64,000 nt of DNA, from assembly GCF_003573695.1 (NCBI RefSeq), contig NC_039362.1, forward strand, positions 13,784,063-13,848,062. The letters run 5' to 3'. How positions within the stretch are numbered: position 1 is the first letter of the stretch; every line of letters starts with the position of its first letter. Made by a program: the position numbers and the translations under genes. This DNA is from Papaver somniferum. Taxonomy: Eukaryota > Streptophyta > Magnoliopsida > Ranunculales > Papaveraceae. The notes under the pieces are model-generated. The model did not search any database and was not told the origin of the DNA. It saw only the letters and a program-made list of their open reading frames with translations. Shown piece after piece: positions 34,374 through 46,046 of the stretch.

Positions 34374-36720
34374 TGGTGGGCCCGGGAAGGTGTGAAATTT
34401 AAGCGAAATGAAAACGAGCCTACAGTAATACCGCAAGTGCACGGTCGTCAGTTGTAGCTCGTGCAAGTACGGGTCGATCCACAGAGATCGGGTGTGTTTT
34501 GGAGTGTTTATAGCTATTTGGGCTCTAAATTGCTATTGGGCTCTAAAATTGCTATTGGGCTTAGTTGGTTTGTTTGTAATGATGAAGTGCTTTAGGCCTT
34601 GGCCTATCAGTACACTAGGCTTTTGGAGAGAACTGTGGACTGGGCTTAACAGTTCACTTGTGAACTGGGATTGGTTTCAGTAAACTGAACTTGGGCTCAG
34701 TGTTGAAGTGAGCTTTAATAATGAACTTGGGCTTGGAGCCTTAATGAACTGGGCTTTGGTTAAGTTCAGTGGACTGATGGGATTTTGGTCTTAGAAACTG
34801 GGCTTGGTTTAGCTAGGCCTTTGGGCTTGCCTTAACCTAAACTGTGGCTGGGCCTAGGAGAGGAAGCAGTAGCAGCAGTAGGGCTTAGGCAAGTGCACAG
34901 CAGTTTGCAAGGCAGGGGAAGAAAGCAATGTAGCAGTGGTGCAGCAGCAGACAACAGCAACAGCAGCAGCAGTGGAGCAGCACAACAACAGCAATAGGGA
35001 GGAAAAGGCAGCTGCAGCAACAGCAGCAGTAGCACAAGCAAGGAAGAAAAACAATGCAGCAACACAAAGTAAAGAAAGCAGCAGCAGTGCAAAGCAAGTG
35101 CAAGAGAGGCAACAACAGGGCAAAAGCAAAGAACAATGCAAGATGAACCAAGGCCTAAGCCAAGGGCAGGGATGATAGTGAAACTGAAATGGAGCAAAAC
35201 TAAGGCATTCTTCTAGAGTGGGAAGAGAACTAGCTTGCTCATTGTCACTAGTGAGCACTAGTTTCTCCCCACTACTCAATCAAATCAGTGCAACCTAAGC
35301 ATACAAAAGGAATGGCAAGATAATCAGCTTGCTATGAGCACTGATTTCTTCCATTGCACAATCAGTTCAATGCTTCAAAGGTAACTAGCTTAGCATTCCA
35401 TCAAACTAACAGCAGTGAACTAAACATTAACATTACACAAACATCAACAAGAACATAACAAATTAACAGGATATGAAACCAAGCACATTAACAGGAACTT
35501 AAACAGGATATGAAAATAAATGAAATTAAAACTAATACACATGAACAGAAATGAGTTTGAGCTGAAATTGAAAATTAACAGGACATGAAAGTCCTGGATG
35601 CCGGCTAATCCAAGCATAGTCTTTACATCACACCCACAAGGCTATTTATAGTCCACAACACAATTAGGGTTCTACCAAAAAGATTTCCAAATTAACAGTA
35701 GACTAGGGTTTGATTTCTTTACCTAATTTGATGTAGCAACATCAAATTAAACTCGACCCATTCCTCTATTTGTCCTCCTCTACCTCTCCATGTCTTCAAT
35801 TGCTCCTCACTTTCGACCTAATTTACCAATTTTTGCACGCTAGGGTTTCTGATAGAGAACGTGCAGAAATTGAGAAAATAGGTGGCTAAGGAGAAGGGAA
35901 ACTGATGGTATTGGTTACTTTGATGGACGTGGTGACAGAGAGTTGGTGGCGGAGCAGGTGGTGACAGAGGTGGAGAAGGTGGTGGTGTACGGTGGAAGGG
36001 GAAGGCTCTGCAAACAGGGAGGTGGTGGAGGAGAGGGGCTCGACTGTTTTGGGAAGAAGGGGGGTGTTTGGTTAGGTGGTAAGGTTCGGTTGCTAGGGTG
36101 TTAGGCGGCTTCATCAAATTGGATGCACAGCGAGGATGAGCCGTGGGATGTGGAGCTGGTAGGTAGATCGGACGGTGATGCGGAGGCAAGCGAGGAGCGA
36201 CCGTCGGATGAAGGGATACAACGAAACGAACGGTGCTAGATTAGGTTAGGTGCTGTAGTGTAAGGCGGGGATATCAAACTTTGATGAACAGCAAGGGAGC
36301 AACCGTTGGATTCAACTACCATCGAATCTGAAGGCTTGGAATTTCAGCGCTGTGGTGCTTGGCAGAGACTTCAGATTTTGATGCTCTATGAAGGAGCGAC
36401 CGTCGGATGCTTCTGAGAACTGATCTGATGGCTGAGAACGGAGGCGTTTTTGTGTGTAGAAAATGAGGTTGTGCGCACCATTCTTCGGGGCTTCCTTGCG
36501 TGATTTCTCCCGGCTTTTCACTACTTTTCTGCTCTTTTCTGCTCCGCAAGTCATCCATACTTTATTTATTACCTAAAAAAGCAAAATTAATTAATAAAAA
36601 TATTTATTCTTGAAAACAATGAAAATACAGAATATGGGATAAAATGTAGAATTAATGCATAAAAGATGAGTTAAATGCCAACAAAAAGGGATAAATATAT
36701 ACAATATTTGGCACTCATCA
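34374..36720 (-). repeat. LARD-B2 3' LTR
   Basis: Plus-strand edges TGGTGGGCCCGGGAAGG and TTTGGCACTCATCA, 2347 bp. It contains a CAG-rich stretch (about 34935-35110) that opens long but meaningless frames on both strands. The polypurine tract is at 36721-36735 (AATACCCCCAAACCTG on plus). Confidence 0.9.
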
Positions 36721-36807
36721 AATACCCCCAAACCTGAATTTTACTTGTCCTCAAGTAAAACAAAACTAAGGAAATCCTAACTATACCACTGTCGCTGGTC
36801 TCTCGAA

Positions 36808-36875
36808 TGCATTTAGCGTATGCACTAAGCCTTTTAAACCACTAAGTGTCCCTAGTGGACGAGTTGAAGTCTCGT
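36808..36875 (-). other. LARD-B2 three-hairpin block
   Basis: Minus-strand order: ACGAG/CTCGT (36859-36875), CCACTAGG-GACA-CTTAGTGG (36839-36858), TGCAT/ATGCA (36808-36824). It ends 87 nt from the 3' LTR, as in LARD-B3. Confidence 0.65.
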
Positions 36876-37895
36876 GAAGGTTTGCTTAGAACGTACCTAC
36901 AAAGTTCTAGGTCAAAATATAAGCTCAGATTCCATCAAATGTGACATGTGCAAAACAGTTTAAGCTCACAGCAAAATGGAGATGTCAATCTAGCTATCGA
37001 AGGCACAATCCTAGCACTGATAACAAAAAAAGACATGTGATAAGAGTGTAAAGTGTATCTACACATGTGTAAAGAAAGATCTGAAGTTATGACTACTAAT
37101 CACCAAGAGATAGTTTCTCAGGCTAAGAACTGAGGTCGAAATCTAGCTAGCTGTCCGGACTTTACGAGAATTGTGAATGAGTTGGAGGTATTTCACAATT
37201 ACTCGCGTTGTACATCAATGGCATACACCCTCCTTGCTTATTACAATAAAACAACAAAATGACTATTTACATGACTCTTATTTACATTGACTATTCTCTT
37301 TTATTTTTGGAACAAGAGAGGATGGAATTGATAAATACTTGATTGATTTTTGTATTTTTCTGATTTTTTTTTTTTTTTTTTTACTCAAGGAAACACTTTT
37401 GATACATATACAAAAGGAAACAAAAATTACATGACACTTTGCAAGAGGTAGCCCTTTTTGATGCACCCAGTTAAATTCGATGGTTGTCTTTCTTAATGTA
37501 ACCTCCACCTTCTATCCCAACCAACCAAAGAACAAGCTAGTCAAGTTTCGTTCAGTATTCTAAAGTGATTGGCAATCGTAACTTCCTATCAAACACCTTG
37601 AAGATCGAGGCCATACATGTATTGGTAGATCGTGCGCGTGCAAATTTCTTATCACTATGTGAATTGTGCTAGAATCAGGGTGCCTAAATATCTAGACTAA
37701 GACTCCTAATAAAAATACATATTTGCACAAGAGTCAACATTTCAAGGTAAATGAGCTCCATTTTTATGATTTTTCTAATTTTTTAATTTTTTTAGAATTT
37801 TGATTTTTCAATTTTTTTTGGAATTTTTCAATTTTTTTCAAAAAGAAGAAGGAGTTCGTTTTCAGTTATAGCATATTATCGTGGTATCTACTCTA

Positions 37896-37933
37896 TACCC
37901 CCAAACCTAAACTAAACATTGTCCTCAATGTTT
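37896..37933 (-). other. LARD-B2 internal polypurine-like cassette
   Basis: The palindrome AAACATTGAGGACAATGTTT (minus strand) is followed by GGTTTGGGGGTAT, the same cassette as at 58464-58502. The remaining interior (36880-37890 and 37940-38970) is non-coding leader and 3' sequence with long T-runs (about 38309-38332). Confidence 0.65.
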
Positions 37934-38978
37934 CAAAATATGGAAAGAATTAAAATGAAACATATGGAAAGGGACATGCTGAGTAGAGTATAAAAGGAGA
38001 GAGAAATACCCGATTTCGGCGAAAGCAGAATTAAAACTCCGTTATTCAAGGCAAAAATCCAACATATTTCAGCCGAGATCATAATGGATTAGCAATATAC
38101 AAAGGAACAAAAGGGTTTTTAAAGATTTTATCTACTGGATTATATACAAAAAATTCACCATCACTAACAATCTAAAGAGTTGAGGATCACCCAGAAGAAG
38201 TGTAAAGACATAGAAAGTTTCAAAACACTAAAATTGGACTGAAATGAGAGAATTTTTTTTTTTTAACAAAGAATAAATTTGGTTTTTGAATGGGAGTAGA
38301 AGAAATCTTTTTTTTTTTTTTTTTTTTTTTTTTAGAAAAAGAAAATAAAATTTGGTTTTTGAATTGGGAGCAGCCCATTGTTGTCCTCTAATGGAATGGA
38401 AGGAAGGCTGCAGCCCACGAAACACTAAGTTTTAATTTTGAAAGTTTAATTTGGCCCAGTTGGTTAAGGCCCGACGTTTGTTTTAAAACTTTGGTTTCGA
38501 GGTCCACTCTTGAGTGGAAACAAGCCCACAATCGGTTACAAGCTCAGCTGGGTTTAAAACCCGAGTCCAAAATACAAGTCCAATGAAAGAATTTAAACAA
38601 GCCCACAATTAAAAAAAAAAAAACAAGCCACAAATAAATTATTACAAACCCAACAGAAAATAAGAGAAGCCCAAAAATTGGCTTTAATATTACAGCCCAC
38701 AATTAAAAAATTGGAAGCCCACAATTCGGGTTCTCTTAAATGGGTTACCTTTTAAGCACAGCCCAGCTGCTCTGATATTGTTGCAAAAACCCAGTTGGGC
38801 TTTGGTTCTTTTCCTTGGTGGCGTCCCAGCAGAGGAAAAACAGGTTCAGAACAGCAGGTCCAACAGCAAATGAAGTGAAACAGATGCAGATGCAAATGCT
38901 ATGCAGTGAAATGCAAAAATAGCTAATAAAACAACAAGAAAAACACAGCACCAATCCCCGGCAGCGACGCCAAAAACA

Positions 38979-41848
38979 TGGTGGGCCCGGGAAGGTGTGA
39001 AATTTAAGCGAAATGAAAACGGGCCTACAGTAATACCGCAAGTGCACGGTCGTCAGTTGTAGCTCGTGCAAGTACGGGTCGATCCACAGAGATCGGGTGT
39101 GTTTTGGAGTGTTTATAGCTATTTGGGCTCTAAATTGCTATTGGGCTCTAAAATTGCTATTGGGCTTAGTTGGTTTGTTTGTAATGATGAAGTGCTTTAG
39201 GCCTTGGCCTATCAGTACACTAGGCTTTTGGAGAGAACTGTGGACTGGGCTTAACAGTTCACTTGTGAACTGGGCTTGGTTTCAGTAAACTGAACTTGGG
39301 CTCAGTGTTGAAGTGAGCTTTAATAATGAACTTGGGCTTGGAGCCTTAATGAACTGGGCTTTGGTTAAGTTCAGTGGACTGATGGGCTTTTGGTCTTAGA
39401 AACTGGGCTTGGTTTAGCTAGGCCTTTGGGCTTGCCTTAACCTAAACTGTGGCTGGGCCTAGGAGAGGAAGCAGTAGCAGCAGTAGGGCTTAGGCAAGTG
39501 CACAGCAGTTTGCAAGGCAGGGAAGAAAGCAATGTAGCAGTGGTGCAGCAGCAGACAACAGCAACAGCAGCAGCAGTGGAGCAGCACAACAACAGCAATA
39601 GGGAGGAAAAGGCAGCTGCAGCAACAGCAGCAGTAGCACAAGCAAGGAAGAAAAACAATGCAGCAACACAAAGTAAAGAAGCAGCAGCAATGCAATCAGT
39701 GAAGAGAGCAACAACAGGGCAAAGCAAAGAACAATGCAAGATGAACCAAGGCCTAAGCCAAGGGCAGGGATGATAGTGAAACTGAAATGGAGCAAAACTA
39801 AGGCATTCTTCTAGAGTGGGAAGAGAACTAGCTTGCTCATTGTCACTAGTGAGCACTAGTTTCTCCCCACTACTCAATCAATCATCAGTGCAACCTAAGC
39901 ATACAAAAGGAATGGCAAGATCAGCTTGCTATGAGCACTGATTTCTTCCATTGCACAATCAGTTCAATGCTTCAAAGGTAACTAGCTTAGCATTCCATCA
40001 AACTAACAGCAGTGAACTAAACATTAACATTACACAACATCAACAAGAACATAACAAATTAACAGGATATGAAACCAAGCACATTAACAGGAACTTAAAC
40101 AGGATATGAAAATAAATGAAATTAAAACTAATACACATGAACAGAAATAGTTTGAGCTGAAATTGAAAATTAACAGGACATGAAAGTCCTGGATGCCGGC
40201 TAATCCAAGCATAGTCTTTACATCACACCCACAAGGCTATTTATAGTCCACAACACAATTAGGGTTCTACCAAAAAGATTTCCAAATTAACAGTAGACTA
40301 GGGTTTGATTTCTTTACCTAATTTGATGTAGCAACATCAAATTAAACTCGACCCATTCCTCTATTTGTCCTCCTCTACCTCTCCATGTCTTCAATTGCTC
40401 CTCACTTTCGACCTAATTTACCAATTTTTGCACGCTAGGGTTTCTGATAGAGAACGTTCAGAAATTGAGAAAATAGGTGGCTAAGGAGAAGGGAAACTGA
40501 TGGTATTGGTTACTTTGATGGACTTGGTGACAGAGAGTTGGTGGCGGAGCAGGTGGTGACAGAGGTGGAGAAGGTGGTGGTGTACGGTGGAAGGGGAAGG
40601 CTCTGCAAACAGGGAGGTGATGGAGGAGAGGGGCTCGACTGTTTTGGGAAGAAGGGGGGTGTTTGGTTAGGTGGTAAGGTTCGGTTGCTAGGGTGTTAGG
40701 CGGATTCATCAAATTGGATGCACAGCGAGGATGAGCCGTGGGATGTGGAGCTGGTAGGTAGATCGGACGGTGATGCGGAGGCAAGCGAGGAGCGACCGTC
40801 GGATGAAGGGATACAACGAAACGAACGGTGCTAGATTAGGTTAGGTGTTGTAGTGTAAGGTGGGGATATCAAACTTTGATGAACAGCAAGGGAGCAACCG
40901 TTGGATTCAACTACCATCTAATCTGAAGGCTTGGAATTTCAGCGCTGTGGTGCTTGGCAGAGACTTCAGATTTTGATGCTCTATGAAGGAGCGACCGTCG
41001 GATGCTTCTGAGAACTGATCTGATGGCTGAGAACGGAGGCGTTTTTGTGTGTGGAAAATGAGGTTGTGCGCACCATTCTTCGCGGCTTCCTTGCGTGATT
41101 TCTCCCGGCTTTTCACTACTTTTCTGCTCTTTTCTGCTCCGCAAGTCATCCAGACTTTATTTATTACCTAAAAAAGCAAAATTAATTAATAAAAATATTT
41201 ATTCTTGAAAACAATGAAAATACAGAATATGGGATAAAATGTAGAATTAATGCATAAAAGATGAGTTAAATGCCAACAAAAAGGGATAAATATATACGGA
41301 CGGTGATGCGGAGGCAAGCGAGGAGCGACCGTCGGATGAAGGGATACAACGAAACAAACGGTGCTAGATTAGGTTAGGTGCTGTAGTGTAAGGCGGGGAT
41401 ATCAAACTTTGATGAACAGAAAGGGAGCAACCGTTGGATTCAACTACCATCTAATCTGAAGGCTTGGAATTTCAGCGCTGTGGTGCTTGGCAGAGACTTC
41501 AGATTTTGATGCTCTATGAAGGAGCGACCGTCGGATGCTTCTGAGAACTGATCTGATGGCTGAGAACGGAGGCGTTTTTGTGTGTAGAAAATGAGGTTGT
41601 GCGCACCATTCTTCGCGGCTTCCTTGCGTGATTTCTCCCGGCTTTTCACTACTTTTCTGCTCTTTTCTGCTCCGCAAGTCATCCAGACTTTATTTATTAC
41701 CTAAAAAAGCAAAATCAATTAATAAAAATATTTATTCTTGAAAACAATGAAAATACAGAATATGGGATAAAATGTAGAATTAATGCATAAAAGATGAGTT
41801 AAATGCCAACAAAAAGGGATAAATATATACAATATTTGGCACTCATCA
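38979..41848 (-). repeat. LARD-B2 5' LTR with 533-bp tandem duplication
   Basis: Plus-strand edges TGGTGGGCCCGGGAAGG and GGCACTCATCA. The segment from 40765 to 41297 is repeated at 41298-41830 with very few changes. Without the extra copy the LTR would be 2337 bp, like its partner. The junction ATATATAC/GGACGGTG has almost no microhomology. Confidence 0.85.
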
Positions 41849-41853
41849 AACAC

Positions 41854-44333
41854 CGTTGACTTCGTTGTATTTCACAATCCGACGGTCGACGTGATTCATC
41901 TCTTATATTACCGTTAGATCTACCAACCATATTTGCATCCAACGCTCAACGTTTCTGATCATCATCTCCGATGTACATGCTCCACAGTGAAAATTCCTAT
42001 ACCCTAAAAACCATCGAGAGTTTTTTCTCTCATTCCCTTCTTCTCTTCCGTTCTTCTTCCTCCTCCCTGTTGCCGTACCGCTCCACCACCAACTCCACTG
42101 CCGCTCCACCGTACCACCATGTCCTCCACCACCAACTCTGCCACAACCACACCACCTACCGCACATGGTAACTTTCAATCAACTTCATCAACATCACACG
42201 ATTTCAGTGACGTGTGGAATTGATGAGAATGATTGCATGTTATCAATCGAAGCTAGAAAAGGCATGGGAAGGAGCAGTGAAGTCAGAGGAAGGATGGGTC
42301 AGCGATTGATTGAAGAAATTGCGCCATCAAAGTAAGATTTTACGAAACCCTAATTTCTCAATTTTTGGGATTTTTATAGAAAACCCTAATTTCTGTTAGG
42401 GAGAGCATAGGGAAGCTAGAGTAGGGATATGGGTATGGTAGAATTAGGTGAATTAGGTAAAACCAAACCCTAATTGTACTGTTTTCAATTTGGGGATTTT
42501 TTGGGTAGAAACCCTAATTGTATAATTTAGGGATTTGGGTATAAATAGCCTTGTGTGTATGTTGTAAAACTTATGCTGGAATAGCCAGTGTCCAGAACTT
42601 TGATGTTCTGCATATATTCATGTTCTGTTTTGTGTAATGTTCCCTGTTGTTAATGTGATGTTCCCTGTTTTTGTGTAATGTTCCCTGTTTTAATATCCTG
42701 TTGTTGTTGTTGTTAATGTGATGTTTTTGTGTTGTTCCTGTTAATCATGTGTTGTTCCATCTGTTCTCTCATGTTCTCATTAGCTGAGGCTCAGATGAAG
42801 CTTTAGTGGACTGTTAGGTAGTGGAATGTTAGGTTAGAAGCCTTAGTGCACTGATTTGATTGAGCAATGGGAGAATTCAGTGCTCACTAGTGCTTGTGAT
42901 TGATTGTACTGTCAAAAGACAGTCAATACTAGGAGCACATCAGTTGAGCAAGCTGTTTATCTTGCTATTCCCTTTTTGTATGCTTAGGATCTTAAGTTGG
43001 CCTTAACTGTCACTTAGTTCCATTAAGGATTCAACCTAGAACTATACTATCTGGCTAGGTCACAGGGTGGATTCATAACCCAGTTGTGTTGTTTCTCTGT
43101 TCTGTTATTCTTATTTGCTCACTGCCATTGCCCTTGGCTTAGGCCTTGGTTTATTACACTGTCATTTTATTGTCTTTGCTTCACTGTTTATCTCCATTGT
43201 TGTTTACTGTTTTGTGTGAATGTTAGGCTAAAGCCTGTGAAGCATTGGATTGATTGAGCAGTGGGGAGAAACTAGTGCTCACTAGTGACTGTGAGCAAGC
43301 TGGTTCTCTTCCCACTCTAGTAGTATGCCTAGGCTCCCAACTTTGCCTTTCATTTTTTTGTATCTTGTTCTTTCTTCACTCTTTGCCTTAGGCTAGCTGC
43401 CTTTGTGCCTTGTTCTCCCACTGCCCTTGGCTTGTAGCCTTGGTTTGCAACTATCTCTGTTTTGTTATTACTTGGCTTGCACTATCACATTAGCACTATG
43501 TCACCATTCATTGTAAATGCCACCTTAGTTTCATAATTGTTTTTGGCCTTTGTAAATACTCCAGCTGCATTGTCACTTCTCTACTGTCATTGCCATTACC
43601 ACATTGTAAATATGCAACACCATTGCCACTGTCACTGTAACCTCACTTTGTACATAAGCACTGCAGCCTTGCCCTATGCTTCATGGTTTCTTTATGTCAT
43701 TGTCTTGGCTTGGTGCCTTATTCTCCCATGTTAACTCACTGCATTGTTGCACTACCTTGACCCTGTTTTGCCCTGTCTCAGCTTGGTCCTAGAGCTAGCT
43801 ATCTTGACTTAGCCTTTGTGCTAGTCTGCCTTGGCCAGTATCATGGCCTAGAGCCTTATCTTGGTCTGACAGCTGCATTGCTTCCCTTCCACTGATGCTG
43901 CTGCTGCTGCTACCTCAACCAGCTTTGCTACTGCAGCTGTCTGCTTCCACTCCTGCTGTCTGCTGTTTCTCCAGCTCATTGCTAGGGTGAAGCAAAAGCC
44001 CATATCACTGTTAGGGTGCCCAAGGCTCAGTTCAGTCCATCTGTAGTCCAAAGGCCCAAAGCCCAGTTCATTCTTATAGAATAAGGCCAAAGCACAAACT
44101 CAATCAAGAGCCCAGTGCACTTCAAAACCAAAGCCAAGCCCACTGTGCCTAGAAGTTACCAAAGCCCAATAGCCAACTAGAGCCCAAAATAGCTAGAAAA
44201 CTCCAAAACACACCCAGTCTCTGTGGATCGACCCGTACTTGCACGAGCTACAACCGACGACCGTGCACTTGCGGTATTACTGTAGGTCCGTTTTCATTTC
44301 GCTTCAATTTTATACGCTTTCCCGGGCCCACCA
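41854..44333 (+). repeat. LARD-B1 5' LTR, second part
   Basis: This resumes after the AACAC duplication with CGTTGACTTCGTTGTATT and ends CCGGGCCCACCA. It is more diverged from the other LARD-B LTRs than B2 and B3 are from each other, and has an internal duplication: blocks around GAGCAATGGGAGAATTCAGTG (42870) and GAGCAGTGGGGAGAAACTAG (43256). No gene is seen. Confidence 0.75.
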
Positions 44334-44339
44334 AGTTTT

Positions 44340-44420
44340 TGGCGTCGCTGCCGGGGACCATTTTGCATTTAAATATAATATCTTTGAGGCCTACCAAGTT
44401 TTTGGCGCCGCTTCCGGGGA
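44340..44420 (+). other. LARD-B1 duplicated primer binding site
   Basis: TGGCGTCGCTGCCGGGGA (44340-44357) is followed 63 bp later by TGGCGCCGCTTCCGGGGA (44403-44420). Between them is TATAATATCTTTGAGG, which also occurs inside the LARD-B3 gag gene at about 57964. From 44640 to 44793 a block with TTGTAATATTAAAGCCAATT is repeated about three to four times. Confidence 0.65.
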
Positions 44421-44793
44421 CTGGTGCTGTGTTTTTCTTGTAGTTTTATTAGCTATTTTTGCATTTCACTGCATAGCATTTGCATCTGCATCTGCTTCAC
44501 TTCATTTGTTGTTGGACCTGCTGTTCTGAACCAGTTTTTCCTCTGCTGGGACGCCACCAAGGAAAAGAACCAAAGTCCAACTGGGTTTTTGCAACAATAT
44601 CAGAGCAGCTGGGCTGTGCTTAAAAGGTAACCCATTTAAGAGAACCCGAATTGTGGGCTTCCAATTTTTAATTGTGGGATTGTAATATTAAAGCCAATTT
44701 TTGGGATTGTAATATTAAAGCAATTTTTGGGATTGTAATATTAAAGCCAATTGTGGGCTTCCAATTTTTAATTGTGGGATTGTAATATTAAAG

Positions 44794-45230
44794 CAAATGA
44801 TATTTTCGAACATAAATGTAACGATATCTTTGTCGTGAATATGATGTACTGCCTTCACTTCTGTCCATTTTGTGAAATAATCTGTTGCGACTATTAAGTA
44901 TCTTCTTTGTCCAGAACCTGGTAAAAATGGCCCCACAATATCTAAGCCCCACTTTCCAAAAGGCCACACACTGGTTGAAGATGACAATGGTGCTCCAGGT
45001 GCATGTATTTTCTTTCCATGTCGTTGACAATCTTCGCAACGTCTTGATATTTGTTTTGCATCTTCGTGCATGTATGGCCAGTAATAGCCTTGCATTTTTG
45101 CTATATGTGCCAAAGATCTTCCTCCGCTATGATTGCCAGCATCCCCACTATGTAACATTTTTAGCACTTTTTCTCCTTCCTCTCGTGTCAAACATCTGAG
45201 TGATGGTCCATTAAAGGATTTTCGGTATAG
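44794..45230. repeat. Right copy of the 437-bp integrase duplication
   Basis: It repeats Tat-1 integrase sequence 33357-33793 and runs on without interruption through TATAG into CAGCCCATC, i.e. the LARD-B1 target site without the insertion. The junction with LARD-B1 shares only GC. Confidence 0.9.
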
Positions 45231-45398
45231 CAGCCCATCTCTTAACTCATAATTCGTTGCGCGAATTTTTAACTTGTGAGTTTCCAATCTATTTCTTGGT
45301 GTTTCTCCTTTCGCCAAATATGCATAAAGTTCTGTTCTCCAATCTGCGATATTGTTCGTTTGTTCTTCTTCTTCACCGCCTATTATCATCACGTTCAC
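44794..45398 (-). pseudogene. Tat-1 integrase N-terminal part, right copy
   Basis: The minus-strand frame starts near 45398 (WRTELYAYLAKGETP, YELRDGLLYRKSFNGPSLRC), passes through the HHCC zinc domain and the first catalytic Asp (KWGLDIVGPF), and is cut after FMFENII at 44794, where LARD-B1 sequence begins. Together with 33788-32665 it makes up the whole integrase. The acidic run EEEEEQ upstream lies between the second RNase H and the integrase. Confidence 0.8.
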
Positions 45399-45413
45399 TT
45401 CTTCTTCTTCTTC

Positions 45414-46046
45414 TTATTCTTTGATTGATGGTGACAGAAGTGTTTGTATTTTTATGCATCTCGCGGTTGGATCTGTCATCATGCTTGAGATGAAAGCAAA
45501 AGCGTCTGCGAGTCTGTTATCCTTCCTTGAAATGTGCCTCCACTTTATTTTTGGGATTTTCGCTGACAATTCTTCAACGAGCTTCTTGTATTTCTTCAAT
45601 GATGGTTCATTTGTAGTGTACTCTCCCTTTATTTGGCGAATAACTAGTTGCGAATCACTAGTGATCCTGGCATTTTCTAGTTTCATTTCTATTGCGAATT
45701 TTAAGGCATGTATCACAGCTTCATATTCCGTTTCGTTATTAGTGGATGCGAATTCCAATCTGAATGAAAAAACCATCTTCACTCCTTCTGGAGAAATTAA
45801 AACAATTCCAACTCCATTTCCTTCTCCATTTGATGATCCATCTACCAATATCTCCCATCTATTTGGTTCTGTTAATAAATCTTTTGGATCTCCGTGTTCT
45901 TCTTCTATATCCATCATTTCTTCTACCGATTCATCTTCTTCTAAAGGAAATTCTGCCAAGAAATCTGCAACAACTTGTGATTTTGGTGAAGACAAAATTT
46001 CATATTTAATATCAAAGTGGCCTACTTGTGCATTCCATCTCTCCAC
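45414..46046 (-). pseudogene. Tat-1 second (archaeal-type) RNase H
   Basis: WEILVDGSSNGEGNGVGIVL, then ETEYEAVIHALKFAIEM, RITSDSQLVIRQIKGEY and SRKDNRLADAFA show the D-E-D-D active-site pattern of the additional RNase H found in Tat-lineage elements, placed between the RT-associated RNase H and integrase. The start of this frame (MERWNAQVGHFDIKYE) is the end of the first RNase H, reached by a frame change near 46046. A stop at 45414 separates it from the integrase. Confidence 0.85.

Larger units (their letters stand above)
34374..41848 (-). mobile_element. LARD-B2: gag-deleted LARD-B element, minus strand
   Basis: Flanked by AACAC at 34369-34373 and 41849-41853 (exact). The 3' LTR is 34374-36720 and the 5' LTR 38979-41848. 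The interior is 2.26 kb, against 3.73 kb in LARD-B3. Minus-strand reading keeps the primer site (38956-38972), the leader, an A/T-rich tract, and then jumps to the last gag codons (DPQLFRLL region, near 38190-38210) and the full 3' region. The gag body is gone, so the copy encodes no protein. The LTRs are very similar to each other apart from a 533-bp tandem duplication. Confidence 0.85.
33794..44793 (+). mobile_element. LARD-B1: truncated non-autonomous Gypsy-type element
   Basis: It starts with the LARD-B LTR (TGATGAGTGCCAAATATTG) right after TATAG. The 5' LTR is 33794-34373 plus 41854-44333, split by LARD-B2. After the LTR come two primer-site copies and about 460 bp of interior. At 44793 the element stops abruptly and Tat-1 integrase sequence begins. 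There is no gag ORF, polypurine tract or 3' LTR, so most of the element was lost. Confidence 0.8.

Noticed and set aside
34832..35279. Long minus-strand frames rich in Cys, Leu and Ala, and plus-strand Gln/Ala frames (also at 39437-39877)
   Set aside because: They are translations of a CAG-rich stretch inside the LARD-B LTR, open in several frames at once and repeated in each LTR copy.
42000..44330. Possible host gene with TATA-like and coding-looking pieces
   Set aside because: The sequence aligns with LARD-B LTRs at 53460-55499 and 60170-62217.
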